DNA from: Amycolatopsis sp. NBC_01488
GTDB taxonomy: Bacteria; Actinomycetota; Actinomycetes; Mycobacteriales; Pseudonocardiaceae
Assembly: GCF_036227105.1 (NCBI RefSeq)
Contig: NZ_CP109434.1
Location: 315,001-379,000, forward strand
DNA: 64,000 nt
Reading direction: 5' to 3'
The number at the start of each line of letters is the position of its first letter. Position 1 is the stretch's first letter. The notes under the pieces were generated by a model that had not been told where the DNA came from, did not search any database, and worked only from the letters and a program-made list of their open reading frames with translations. The translations under genes were made by a program, and so were the position numbers. Of this stretch, positions 33,736 through 42,203 are shown piece after piece.

Positions 33736-34903
33736 GTTCGGCGCCTGACCGGACCCGCTCCACCACCGCGGCGCGCTGCCAGGCCCGGCTCACCCGGACC
33801 AGCCACGCCGCCTCCTTGGCGACGTCGGCGTCCGGGAGCGGGTCCGACGTCACCTCGCCGGGCTCGAAGCGGCGTCCCTCGCGGCCCGCCTCGATCGCCG
33901 CGGCCAGGGTCACCGCTTCCACCGTCGGGGCGACGTCCGCTTCCGGGACTCCGGCTCGGCGGGCCGCCGTCTCCGCGCGGGCCGGGAGGTCCGGGTCGAA
34001 GTGGGCGCGCAGGGCCAGGTGGCCGTCGCGGATCTCGATCACCCTGCGGTACAGCGCGAACTCGGCGCCGCCCGTCAGCTCGCGGCCCGGGTCGAGCACG
34101 ATGCCCGGCACCGCCGCGCGCAACGCCGTCCACAGCGGCTCGATGCGGCGGTACGCGCGGTACGCCCGTACCCGGCCGAGCACCGACGCCATCGCCGGCG
34201 ACCACGCGCTGAGCGTCGCGCCCGCCGTCACGAAGCCGATCGTCGTCGCGGCGAGCACCGACGACGGCAGGTCTTCGCGGGCGCCGATGCGTGCTGTCTG
34301 GGCGAGTTGGCGGACGTCGTCGACGTCCCAGAACGTCCACGCGAACGCCGCGCCCACGCCGACCACCAGCAGCCACAGCCCGGTGCGCAGCGGGCCCGGC
34401 TCCGCGTGCCACGCGCTGCGGGCGAACACCGCGATCAGCAGGGCGAGGCAGATCAGGCTGTAGACCAGGAAGACGAGCTTGTCGGCCAGCGCGAACGGCA
34501 GGCCGGCGTCCGAGAAGACCGTTTCGTCGCCGACGCGCCGCGGCTCGGAGAGCGTGAAGCACACCGCGAGCAGCACCATCGTCGCGCCGGTGAACAGCGC
34601 GTGCGGGGTGAGCCGGGCGCTTTCGCCGCGCCACACCGACTGCGTGAACGCGACGGCGAAGCCGATCGCGCCCAGCTTCAGCTCGTCCCCGGCGAGGCTC
34701 AGTACCCATTCGGTCACCGGGCCCGGCCCGGCGAGGGCGGCCATCGCGGGCGTCAGCACGAGGATGCCGGAGGCGATGCAGATCCCGAACCCGGCGAGGA
34801 ACCACATGGTGCGCACCGGCTGGCCGCGGCGCGCCTCGATGAGCTTGTACCCGAACCCGGCGAACCCGACCACGCACAGGTGGTAGGCCAGGGTCTCGAT
34901 CAC
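33710..34903 (-). CDS. MAB_1171c-type putative membrane transporter
   Basis: The 397-residue protein has about seven or eight hydrophobic helices in residues 1-260 (start MIETLAYHLCVVGFAGFGYKL) and a cytoplasmic C-terminal domain of about 135 residues containing RVYRAYRRIEPLW-like helices. Proteins of this type are repeatedly found beside ImmA/IrrE-like peptidases and XRE regulators in actinomycetes, but transport has not been shown. GTG at 34903 overlaps the peptidase stop by 4 bp. It is the last gene of the four-gene unit. Confidence 0.75.
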   Translation of the reverse strand: MIETLAYHLCVVGFAGFGYKLIEARRGQPVRTMWFLAGFGICIASGILVLTPAMAALAGPGPVTEWVLSLAGDELKLGAIGFAVAFTQSVWRGESARLTPHALFTGATMVLLAVCFTLSEPRRVGDETVFSDAGLPFALADKLVFLVYSLICLALLIAVFARSAWHAEPGPLRTGLWLLVVGVGAAFAWTFWDVDDVRQLAQTARIGAREDLPSSVLAATTIGFVTAGATLSAWSPAMASVLGRVRAYRAYRRIEPLWTALRAAVPGIVLDPGRELTGGAEFALYRRVIEIRDGHLALRAHFDPDLPARAETAARRAGVPEADVAPTVEAVTLAAAIEAGREGRRFEPGEVTSDPLPDADVAKEAAWLVRVSRAWQRAAVVERVRSGAELTTGSEPR

Positions 34904-35469
34904 GGCGTCCGGCGCCGCGACGGGCCGCCGAAGAGCGAGTCGAAGCGGCGCAAGCCATCCGGGGCATCCGGTGCGAGTGCGCGCGGCTCTCCCGGCCGGA
35001 CGACGCGTTGCGCGAGCAGGCTCGCGACGAGCTCGGCCTCGCGTTCCTCGACCTCGGTGTAGGTGGTCCGGCCGAGCACGCGCCGGACCAGCTCGGGCGA
35101 AAGGCTGGGCATGAGCTGCCGCCCGGCCGCGGCGTCGATCGCCACGCCGTCCGCGCCGCCGTCGGCGCCGGTGTGGCCGCAGAGCAGGTGGCCGACCTCG
35201 TGGAGCAGGATGTGCCGCCGGTGCAGGGCGGTGGTGGTGGTCGGGTAGAGGATGTAGTCGGCGTGTTCGGTGCTCATGAGCAGGCCGCAGGGAGCGCCTT
35301 CGGGAGCGCTGACGGGCATCAGCTCGATGGGCCGCCCCCGCCCGGCGGCCAGGCGGGCGACGAAGGCCCCGGCATCGAAGGGCTCGGGCAGGGTGACGCC
35401 GTCGGCGACCTCCCGGGCCCGCTTCCACAGCGCCCGCCCCGGACGCCGGCGCCAAGGTGTTCGCGCCAC
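34900..35469 (-). CDS. ImmA/IrrE-like zinc metallopeptidase
   Basis: The 189-residue protein has the zinc motif HEVGH (in LLHEVGHLLCGH, about 87-98) and a downstream acidic helix (EVEEREAELVASLLAQ, about 138-153) expected to give the third ligand, as in ImmA/IrrE/COG2856 peptidases that cleave XRE-type repressors. GTG at 35469 is two bases after the stop of the 97-residue gene. An XRE gene at the head of the same unit makes a protease-repressor pair plausible. Confidence 0.82.
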   Translation of the reverse strand: MARTPWRRRPGRALWKRAREVADGVTLPEPFDAGAFVARLAAGRGRPIELMPVSAPEGAPCGLLMSTEHADYILYPTTTTALHRRHILLHEVGHLLCGHTGADGGADGVAIDAAAGRQLMPSLSPELVRRVLGRTTYTEVEEREAELVASLLAQRVVRPGEPRALAPDAPDGLRRFDSLFGGPSRRRTP

Positions 35470-35470
35470 G

Positions 35471-35764
35471 TCAGCCCTCCCTCACGCCGCGACCCCACGG
35501 CTCCGGCCCGTTCAACGCGGCGATGCCGGTGGGGATACGCGACGGGAACAAGATCGGGTGCCCGGATTTCGGCCCGGCTGACCGGGTAGCACCAGCGGGT
35601 TCTGGGCAGCCCGAGCCCATGCCCGGCCGGCGGTTCGAGCCCGAGCCTATGCCCGGCCTGCGGTTCCTCCTTGCCAGCGAGTCCGAGGCCACGTCCGGCA
35701 GGCGGCTCGGCCTGGCACCTCGCCGGTCGTCCGGTGCGGTGGCCGCTTCGGTGAACGCCGTCAC
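35471..35764 (-). CDS. 97-residue protein of unknown function inside the XRE/ImmA unit
   Basis: GTG at 35764 has a perfect AAGGAGG site nine bases upstream, lying in the end of the XRE gene. The frame fills the gap exactly, ending two bases before the peptidase start. The product is Arg/Gly/Pro-rich and probably disordered, with an internal near-duplication RRPGIGSGSN/RRPGMGSGCP, and ends in an ordered-looking tail (HPILFPSRIPTGIAALN...). No family is recognised. The packed gene order supports a real gene; composition leaves doubt. Confidence 0.55.
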   Translation of the reverse strand: MTAFTEAATAPDDRRGARPSRLPDVASDSLARRNRRPGIGSGSNRRPGMGSGCPEPAGATRSAGPKSGHPILFPSRIPTGIAALNGPEPWGRGVREG

Positions 35765-35765
35765 C

Positions 35766-36200
35766 TCAGGCCTCCTTCTTCGGTCCGCCGCGGCCGGCCT
35801 CCCTTCGGGCGATCGCGTCGACCATGTCGCTGATCGTGTCCAAGCCGTCTGCCGACAGCGTCACCGCTCGCAGGGCTAGGTCGCGGACTCCCGCGTCGCG
35901 CAGGGCTCCCAGCAGGGCCAGCTCCTCGGCGATCTTCGTGCTCTGCTCGTCGTCGAAGAAGTATGCCGGCGGGACTCCGAAGAACTGGGCCAGTGCCTCG
36001 AGGTGACGCTTCGTCGGGTTGTCGCGGCGGCCCGTGCGCAGCTGCCACAGGTACGTCGTCGAGAAGCTCTCGCCCGTTGCCTCGCGGCAGGCCTTCGCGA
36101 CCTCTTCGTTGCTGTACGGCTCCCGATCGGGCCTGCGGACCACGTGGAACAGCCGGTCGATCTTCTCGGCCAGCGTCGACTTTCCGGGCTCCTTGACCAC
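35766..36200 (-). CDS. EspR-like XRE transcriptional regulator
   Basis: The 144-residue protein resembles mycobacterial EspR in length and layout: an N-terminal helix (LAEKIDRLFHVVRRPD), a helix-turn-helix with TTYLWQLRTGRRDNPTKRHLEALAQFFGV (read here as two parts, about 48-76), then YFFDDE and a C-terminal dimerisation helix. EspR-type proteins are nucleoid-associated and bind multiple sites. GTG at 36200 follows GAGGGAG. Three AGCTGA-type elements lie just upstream (36212-36249), a likely autoregulatory region. Confidence 0.85.
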   Translation of the reverse strand: MVKEPGKSTLAEKIDRLFHVVRRPDREPYSNEEVAKACREATGESFSTTYLWQLRTGRRDNPTKRHLEALAQFFGVPPAYFFDDEQSTKIAEELALLGALRDAGVRDLALRAVTLSADGLDTISDMVDAIARREAGRGGPKKEA

Positions 36201-36211
36201 GATGCACTCCC

Positions 36212-36249
36212 TCAGCTACCAGGCGTATTCATCCTAGCTGAAAGCTGAA
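36212..36249. promoter_or_regulatory. Repeated TAGCTGA operator before the EspR-like gene
   Basis: TCAGCTA (36212-36218) and TAGCTGA (36235-36241) are inverted copies; AGCTGAA is also repeated in tandem at 36236-36242 and 36243-36249. Three half-sites within 38 bp lie 12-49 bp upstream of the GTG. Confidence 0.55.
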
Positions 36250-36258
36250 CACCATTTA

Positions 36259-37116
36259 TCAACGCGAGTTCGCCCGTGGCCGTGGTTGACACCGGGGACA
36301 GGAGAACGACGACCGGTTCATGAACGGCTCCCGCCGGATCGCCGTGCCGCACCGGTGGCACGGCAGCCCTTCCTGCCCGTACGCGTCGAGCGACCGGTCG
36401 AAGTACCCCGACTGCCCGTTGATGTTCACGTACAGCGCGTCGAACGACGTGCCGCCCGCCCCCAGCGCCGCGTTCATCACGTCCGACGCCGCCGACAGCA
36501 GCTCGCGGCCCTTCGCCAACGTCAGCTTTTCGGTCGGCCGCGCCCCATGCAGGCGGGCGCGCCACAACGCTTCGTCCGCGTAGATGTTGCCGATGCCCGA
36601 AACCAGCGTCTGGTCCAGCAGCGCCCGCTTGACCTCGGTGCGCCGCGACCGCAGCGCGCGCACCGCCGCGTCGAGGTCGAACGCCGGGTCCATCGGGTCG
36701 CGGGCGATGTGCGCGATCGTGTCCGGGAGCAGCACCTCGTTGAGGTCGTCGAGCGCGAGGCCGCCGAACGTCCGCTGGTCGACGAACCGCAGCTCCGGCC
36801 CGTCGTCGTCGAAGCGCAGCCGCACCCGAAGGTGCTTCTCGTCCGGCGCGCCCTCGGGCTGGACGAGCATCTGCCCGCTCATCCCCAGGTGGGCCAGCAG
36901 CGCCTCCTTGTCGGACAGCTCCAGCCAGAGGTACTTGCCGCGGCGCCGCGCCGCCTCGACGCGCGTGCCGGCCAGCCGCTGCGTGAAGTCCTCCGCGCCC
37001 AGCGCGTGCCGGCGGATGGCGCGCGGGTGCAGGACCTCCGCCTCGCGGATGGTCCGGCCCGCGACGTGCGCCTGCAGGCCGACGCGGACGACTTCGACCT
37101 CGGGGAGTTCGGGCAT
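36259..37116 (-). CDS. mutM: Formamidopyrimidine-DNA glycosylase
   Basis: The 285-residue Fpg/Nei enzyme starts PELPEVEVV, giving the catalytic proline and glutamate, has the conserved lysine in [11 protein letters not shown], the H2TH region ([20 protein letters not shown]) and a C-terminal zinc finger CHRCG...CPRC. It excises oxidised purines and nicks the abasic site. Homologues sit next to rnc in mycobacteria; here a PL6 lyase gene is inserted between them. Confidence 0.95.
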   Translation of the reverse strand: MPELPEVEVVRVGLQAHVAGRTIREAEVLHPRAIRRHALGAEDFTQRLAGTRVEAARRRGKYLWLELSDKEALLAHLGMSGQMLVQPEGAPDEKHLRVRLRFDDDGPELRFVDQRTFGGLALDDLNEVLLPDTIAHIARDPMDPAFDLDAAVRALRSRRTEVKRALLDQTLVSGIGNIYADEALWRARLHGARPTEKLTLAKGRELLSAASDVMNAALGAGGTSFDALYVNINGQSGYFDRSLDAYGQEGLPCHRCGTAIRREPFMNRSSFSCPRCQPRPRANSR

Positions 37117-37159
37117 GCGTTCATTGTGCCCGGCAGGTACGACACTTTGTGAAAAGCAC

Positions 37160-38516
37160 CTACGCGGCGGCCGGTCCCACGTCGGCCTTCGTGAGCGGGA
37201 CCCGCGTCGCGCCCGAGGCGAAGTACTCGTCGGCGCCGACGTCGAACGCGCCCGAACGCGACTGCAGGTCGAAGTCCTTCGCCGCGAACGGGTAGGACCC
37301 GACGCCCGCGTCGATCGCCGGGCTCCCGGCGGCCAGCCGGTAGAGCCCGGCCGCGTCCTTCACCAGCTTCGGGATCCACCGGTCGCGACGGGATGCCCGC
37401 CGTCCCGCCGAAGGTGATGTTGCCTTCGTACTTCACCGTCGACCCGCTGGGCAGCGTGACGAGCGTGCCGGACGTGCCCTGCACGATGTTGTCCGCGACC
37501 ACGCAGTCCTTCGGCTGGAAGTTTCCGCCGTCGCCGTCGATGACGCTGTTCGAACCCAGCACCGTGTTGTACGCGACCGTGACGCGGTCCGGGCGGTCGT
37601 GCAGCTTGCTCGTCGGCCCGCTGTCGGCTTCGTCGCCGGAGCCGAAGACGATCGCGCGGCCGCCGGAGTTGGCGACGTAATTGTCGACGATCTCGTGGTC
37701 GTTGCCGTGGAACCGGATGCCCGAACCGAACAGCAGGTTGCCCTCGACGACGCTGCGGTTCCCGTGGCGCAGCACGATGTAGCCCTTGCTGTCGCGAATC
37801 GTGTTGTAGCGCACCACGTTGTCGGACGACTTGACGGAAATCGCCTCGATGTCACCGTCGGCCTTCTCGAAGAGGTTGTTCTCGACGACGGCGTGCGCGG
37901 AGTACGACTGGTGGTTGCTCAGGCCCAGCCGGATCGACTCGCCGCCGTTCGAACCCGAGAACTGGTGGTTGTAGAAGTAGTTGTGGTGCACGTGGACGTT
38001 CTGCGCCATCGCGTCGGACGGCCCGAGGATCTGCAGGAACACGCCCTGGCTCGTGCGGTTCTGGAAGACGTTGTGGTCGACCTCGGTGTCGTCGCCGTTG
38101 ACCGAAACCCAGTTGCCGTCGCTGGTGAGCTGGAAGTCGTTGCGCGACAAGCGGTTGTGCGACGCGCCGGCCGGGATGCTCAGGGAAGCGCCGCCCCGGA
38201 ACTTGAAGCCGCGCAGCACCACGTTCGAGACGCCGCTCGCGAAGGAGAACGTCTTCGAGCCGGTGATGGTGGCCTTGCCGACGTGCTCGGCGGTCACCGT
38301 CACCGGCGCGGACGTGGTGCCGGACCGCTTGACCGCGAGCGTCGAACTCGCCGCGTACGAGCCGTCGGCCAGGGCGATCGTGTCGCCCGGGTTCGCCTTG
38401 TCCAGTGCGGACTGCAGCGCCGGCAACGACGTCACGCGAACCTGCGCGGCCGACGCCGCCGGTCCGGGCACGACGACGAGCGCCGCCACGATCAGGGGTA
38501 CGAAGAGCAGACGCAT
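37160..38516 (-). pseudogene. Secreted polysaccharide lyase family 6 (chondroitinase B/alginate lyase-like), frameshifted
   Basis: A signal peptide (about 1-23) precedes a right-handed beta-helix. The PL6 catalytic pair is visible as Lys229 in SVKSSDN and Arg250 in VLRHGN, 21 residues apart as in chondroitinase B. Near 37370 the frame breaks: VDPE continues into unrelated Arg-rich sequence, while the next frame reads [23 protein letters not shown] and the family C-terminus to a stop at 37160. One extra base in CCCGAAGCTG explains it. Either a one-base sequencing error or a recent frameshift. If repaired, the product would have about 451 residues and cleave uronate polysaccharides outside the cell. 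Confidence 0.8.
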
Positions 38517-38605
38517 CCGCCAGACCTCTCAGTGAGTACGAGCGCGGCGGATGATCATCACGCTACTGAGCGGAAGGCGGACCCGTCAACGGACGTTCCC
38601 GGTGA

Positions 38606-39355
38606 TCAGGACTCCGAGTCGTCCTTCTTCACGGCTTCGAGTTCGGCGGACAGCGAACGCCAGGCCGTCTCGGCGGCCTTCTGCTCGGCTTCCTTCTTCG
38701 TCGACCCGGTGCCGTTGCCCAGCGGGCGGCCCGCGACGAGGACGGTGGCCGTGAACTCCTTGCGGTGGTCCGGCCCGGTGTCCTCGACCCGGTACTCGGG
38801 CACGCCGAGGCCGGCCGACGCGGTCAGCTCCTGCAGGCTGGTCTTCCAGTCGAGCCCGGCACCGCGCAGCGGCGCTTCGGCGAGCAGCCCGTCGAAGAGG
38901 TGGTGCACCAGCTTGCGGGCGATCTCGATGCCGTGCTCGAGGTAGACGGCACCGATGACGGCTTCGAGGCCGTCGGCGAGGATGCTCGCCTTGTCCCGGC
39001 CGCCGGTGAGCTCTTCGCCCTTGCCCAGCAGCAGGTGCGCCCCGAGCCCGCCCTCGCCGAGCCCGCGGGCGACCCGCGCCAGCGCGTGCATGTTGACGAC
39101 GCTGGCGCGGAGCTTCGCGAGCTGACCTTCGGGCAGGTCGGGGTGCGTGGTGTAGAGGTGATCGGTGACGACCATGCCGAGCACGGCGTCACCGAGGAAC
39201 TCCAGCCGCTCGTTCGGCGGCAGGCCCCCGTTTTCGTACGCGTACGAACGGTGGGTCAGCGACAGCCGGAGCAGCTCGGGGTCGAGTGTGACCCCGAGCG
39301 CTTCGAGCAACGGCGCCGGATCGGCTGGTGGTCCCCCGGGCGTCTTGCCCCCCAT
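38606..39355 (-). CDS. rnc: Ribonuclease III
   Basis: The 249-residue enzyme has the catalytic domain signature [16 protein letters not shown] (about 48-63) with the second acidic cluster in [13 protein letters not shown], and a C-terminal double-stranded RNA-binding domain (about 175-245). It processes rRNA precursors and structured mRNA. It follows rpmF by 13 bp in a ribosome-linked gene order. The ribosome site before the ATG is weak. Confidence 0.96.
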   Translation of the reverse strand: MGGKTPGGPPADPAPLLEALGVTLDPELLRLSLTHRSYAYENGGLPPNERLEFLGDAVLGMVVTDHLYTTHPDLPEGQLAKLRASVVNMHALARVARGLGEGGLGAHLLLGKGEELTGGRDKASILADGLEAVIGAVYLEHGIEIARKLVHHLFDGLLAEAPLRGAGLDWKTSLQELTASAGLGVPEYRVEDTGPDHRKEFTATVLVAGRPLGNGTGSTKKEAEQKAAETAWRSLSAELEAVKKDDSES

Positions 39356-39368
39356 GTCGGCTACCCGA

Positions 39369-39551
39369 TCAGGCGGGCTCGACGACCTGGCGGCCGTTGT
39401 GCTGGCCGCACGACGGGCACGCGACGTGCTGGAGCTTCGGCTGCTTGCAGGCGCGGTTGGAGCAGGGCACCAGCTGCACCGGAGCCGCCTTCCACTGGCT
39501 GCGGCGGGAGCGCGTGTTGGATCGCGACATCTTCCGCTTCGGGACGGCCAC
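39369..39551 (-). CDS. rpmF: 50S ribosomal protein L32
   Basis: The 60-residue protein has the universal start [17 protein letters not shown] and a zinc ribbon with CSNRAC and CPSC. The C+ (zinc-binding) form implies it may be replaced under zinc starvation by a C- paralogue elsewhere. It follows yceD and precedes rnc. GGAGAT precedes the start. Confidence 0.96.
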   Translation of the reverse strand: MAVPKRKMSRSNTRSRRSQWKAAPVQLVPCSNRACKQPKLQHVACPSCGQHNGRQVVEPA

Positions 39552-39621
39552 GAGTAGATCTCCTTATGACGGTCTGCTCGCGGTGCGAGCGAACTTCCTC
39601 CGCAACGAGCTGGGGCGCTCG

Positions 39622-40224
39622 TCAGGCTTGCTCGGCGGGACCCGGCGCAGGCTGCTCGCCCGCATTCTCGTCGAAGCGCTCGACCAGTGCGGCCCACCGA
39701 GGGTCTATCTTCTCATGCCCGTGTCCGGGCTCGAGATCGGCCCACTTGACGCCGCAGTCGATGCAGAGCCCGGCGCAGTCTTCGGTGCACAGCGGCGCCA
39801 GCGGCAGCGCCAGCACGATGGCGTCGCGCACGATGGGCTCCAGGTCGATGCGGTCGTCGATCAGCCGGGGGATCTCGTCCTCGTCGGTGGTCTCCTCGGT
39901 GGCCGAGCCCGGGTAGGCGAACAGCTCCTGGACCTCCACCTCGACCTCCTCGGTCAGCGGGTCGAGGCAGCGGGCGCAGGTGCCCTTCGCGATCGCCTTC
40001 GCGGTGCCGCTGACCAGCACGCCTTCGACGACGGACTCGAGCAGCACGTCGAGTTCCAGCGCGGAGCCGGCCTCGATGGTGATGACGTCGGGGACGCCGA
40101 GCGGCGTCTCCACCGGCACGCTGCGCGTGAGGGCGCGGCTGAGGCCGGCGTGACGGCCGAGCTCACGGGTGTCGAGCACCCAGGGGCTGCGGTCGTCGAG
40201 CTGGGGGGTCTTGTTCTCGGACAT
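39622..40224 (-). CDS. yceD: YceD family protein (DUF177)
   Basis: The 200-residue protein has the DUF177 core with CARCLDPL (about 95-102) and the C-terminal [13 protein letters not shown] cysteine cluster. YceD is regularly next to rpmF and is linked to 23S rRNA/large-subunit assembly. ATG at 40224 starts where similarity begins. Confidence 0.9.
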   Translation of the reverse strand: MSENKTPQLDDRSPWVLDTRELGRHAGLSRALTRSVPVETPLGVPDVITIEAGSALELDVLLESVVEGVLVSGTAKAIAKGTCARCLDPLTEEVEVEVQELFAYPGSATEETTDEDEIPRLIDDRIDLEPIVRDAIVLALPLAPLCTEDCAGLCIDCGVKWADLEPGHGHEKIDPRWAALVERFDENAGEQPAPGPAEQA

Positions 40225-40301
40225 CCAGTCCAGGGTACGCACCGGTCGCCACCGCTTTTGAGCTGGCACCCGTGCACGTCACGTGGCGGCTGAGAGGCTC
40301 G

Positions 40302-41030
40302 TCACACCTGGTAGTCGTACAGCGTCGGCCGGCCGCCCGAGCTCGGGAGGTTCGCCGGCGACCGCAGGTGGTTGCGCCCCGAGTCCACCGTCCGCAGCGT
40401 CGTCGCCAGGAGCTCCGAGAACTCCGCCAGCTTCCCGTCGACGTACGCGTCGCAGTCCGCGCGCTGGCGGTCGGCCTCCGCGTGGGCCTCGTCGACGATC
40501 CTGGCCGACTCCGCGTGCGCCGCCTGGACGACCTCGGTCTGGGCGACCAGGCGGCCCTGCTCGGCGCGGCCGTCCTCGATGGCGCGGTCGTACGCGTCGC
40601 GGCCGGCCTGGATCATGCGCTCGGACTCGGCGCGGGACCGGTCGGTGAGGTTCTGGTACTCGGCCTGCCCGGCCGCGACCGTGCGGTCGGCCTGGTCGTG
40701 CGCGTCGGCGAGCATCTGCTCGGCGCGGGCGCGCGCGTCGGCCAGGATGCGCTCGGCCTCGTCGGTCGCGTCGGCGATCGCGCGCTCGGCCTCGGCGTTC
40801 GCGCCGGCGACCGTCTCCCCCGCCTCCTTGCGGGCGGCGTGGATCAGGTCGTCGCGCTTGTCCAGCACGTCCTGCGCGTCGTCGACCTCCGCCGGCAGCG
40901 CGTCGCGGACGTCGTCCAGGAGCTCGAGCACGTCGCCGCGGGGCACCACGCAGCTGGACGTCATCGGGACGCCGCGCGCCTCCTCGACGATGGTGACGAG
41001 CTCGTCGAGCGCCTCGAAAACCCGGTACAC
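40302..41030 (-). CDS. sepIVA: SepIVA-like DivIVA-domain cell-division protein
   Basis: The 242-residue protein starts MYRVFEALDELVTIVEEARG and continues as one long coiled coil rich in Ala, Glu and Arg (about 60-200), closely matching the layout of mycobacterial Rv2927c/SepIVA. SepIVA is needed for septation and polar growth. GTG start at 41030. It keeps its place next to yceD-rpmF-rnc. The upstream sigma-partner frame overlaps its first codons. Confidence 0.88.
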   Translation of the reverse strand: MYRVFEALDELVTIVEEARGVPMTSSCVVPRGDVLELLDDVRDALPAEVDDAQDVLDKRDDLIHAARKEAGETVAGANAEAERAIADATDEAERILADARARAEQMLADAHDQADRTVAAGQAEYQNLTDRSRAESERMIQAGRDAYDRAIEDGRAEQGRLVAQTEVVQAAHAESARIVDEAHAEADRQRADCDAYVDGKLAEFSELLATTLRTVDSGRNHLRSPANLPSSGGRPTLYDYQV

Positions 41031-41626
41031 GGCAACTCCAATCCCCTGTCGCTGAGATCAGTCTGCCCGTTTTCGGCGCGGAACCGGTGAACGCCACCGG
41101 CACCGGGCGTGTCCCACTGGGCGGCGAAGCCCGGGTCGGTGACGAGCGCGATCAGCTGCCGGTCGTCGAACGTGGGACCCGAAGGGGCCGAGTCGACCGG
41201 GAGCCCCAGCTCGGACGCCACGATCGACGAAACCCGCCCGAGGTCGGAGAGGTCGACCGCGGTCCCGTCGGCGCGGTAGTGGACGGCGCTGCTGCCGAAG
41301 AGCACCACCGTGCTGCCGTCGGGCCGCGGGAGCTCGTCGCAGCGCCCGCCCCCGCGCAGCGAGCACGCCTGCGCCAGCGGCAGCATGTTCCGCGACACCG
41401 TCAGCTTCCCCGTGACTCCGACGTTGACGGCGTGCCCCTTCCCCTCGTGGTCGACGAAGGAGATGCCGGCACTCGTCTCGTCGGGGTGCAGCTCCCCGCC
41501 CAGGGTGAAGACGGTGGTGGCGACGGCCGCAGCGCCACGACCGCCGCGCCGACGATCGCCAGCGTGGCGACCGCGGTCGCCACCGTCGCGCGGCACTTCG
41601 CGCAGCCGCGTCTCCAGGTCGGTCAT
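40961..41626 (-). CDS. Partner of the SigE-type sigma factor, membrane segment out of frame
   Basis: ATG at 41626 overlaps the sigma-factor stop. The frame starts MTDLETRLREVPR, becomes Arg/Gly-rich, then resumes with TVFTLGGELHPDETSAG and about 150 residues of a plausible extracytoplasmic domain. Between about 41520 and 41585 the neighbouring frame encodes a perfect membrane helix (ATVATAVATLAIVGAAVVAL), so a +1 and a later -1 change would restore a usual one-span membrane protein. The 3' end overlaps sepIVA by 70 bp. Probable anti-sigma-like or signal partner, possibly disrupted. Confidence 0.55.
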   Translation of the reverse strand: MTDLETRLREVPRDGGDRGRHAGDRRRGGRGAAAVATTVFTLGGELHPDETSAGISFVDHEGKGHAVNVGVTGKLTVSRNMLPLAQACSLRGGGRCDELPRPDGSTVVLFGSSAVHYRADGTAVDLSDLGRVSSIVASELGLPVDSAPSGPTFDDRQLIALVTDPGFAAQWDTPGAGGVHRFRAENGQTDLSDRGLELPCTGFSRRSTSSSPSSRRRAASR

Positions 41627-42135
41627 CACGCGCTCCTCTCGGCGGCCTCGAGCCGCGTCAACGCGGCGCGCAGGGCTTCCAGCCCCCGCGCGGCCTGGCT
41701 CCGGACGGTTCCTTCGGAGCAGCGCAAGGCCTTCGCGACGTCGGCGACCGGGAGATCGGCGCAGTAGCGGAGCACGACGGCGGCACGCTGCTTCGGCGGA
41801 ACCTCGGCGAGGGCGCGGAGCAGGTCACCGGCGATGCCGGCGTCGGCCGGATCGAGCCGTGGCTCTTCGGGGACGACTCCGTCGCGGCGCTCGTTGCGCC
41901 GCCAGGGCCGTCGCCGTTCGTCGAGCCAGCAGCGGAGCAGGACCGGTCTCGCGTAGTTGTCGACGGGCCCCGTCCGGGTGACCTTCGGCCAGACCCGGTA
42001 GAGCTTGATGAGCGCGACCTGGATCAGGTCTTCGGCGAGGTGCCAGTCGCCGCACAGGAGGAACGCCGTCCGCCGCAACGGCAGCGCCCGTTCCCTGGCG
42101 AACTCCCGGAACCCCGCTTCGTCCCCAGACCGCAT
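41626..42135 (-). CDS. RNA polymerase sigma factor, SigE family (ECF)
   Basis: The 169-residue ECF factor has region 2 (LRRTAFLLCGDWHLAEDLIQVALIKLYRVW split at about 20-50) and region 4 (about 110-160: LPPKQRAAVVLRY-like core then CSEGTVRSQAARGLEAL). The SigE actinobacterial subgroup is usually encoded just before a one-span membrane partner, as here. ATG at 42135. Its own promoter is not evident. Confidence 0.9.
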   Translation of the reverse strand: MRSGDEAGFREFARERALPLRRTAFLLCGDWHLAEDLIQVALIKLYRVWPKVTRTGPVDNYARPVLLRCWLDERRRPWRRNERRDGVVPEEPRLDPADAGIAGDLLRALAEVPPKQRAAVVLRYCADLPVADVAKALRCSEGTVRSQAARGLEALRAALTRLEAAERSA

Positions 42136-42203
42136 CGCGCCTCCCCGTCCGATGTTCCCCCGGTACTCACGGACGGGGACGCGCGGCGCGTTGCACGGGG
42201 AGC

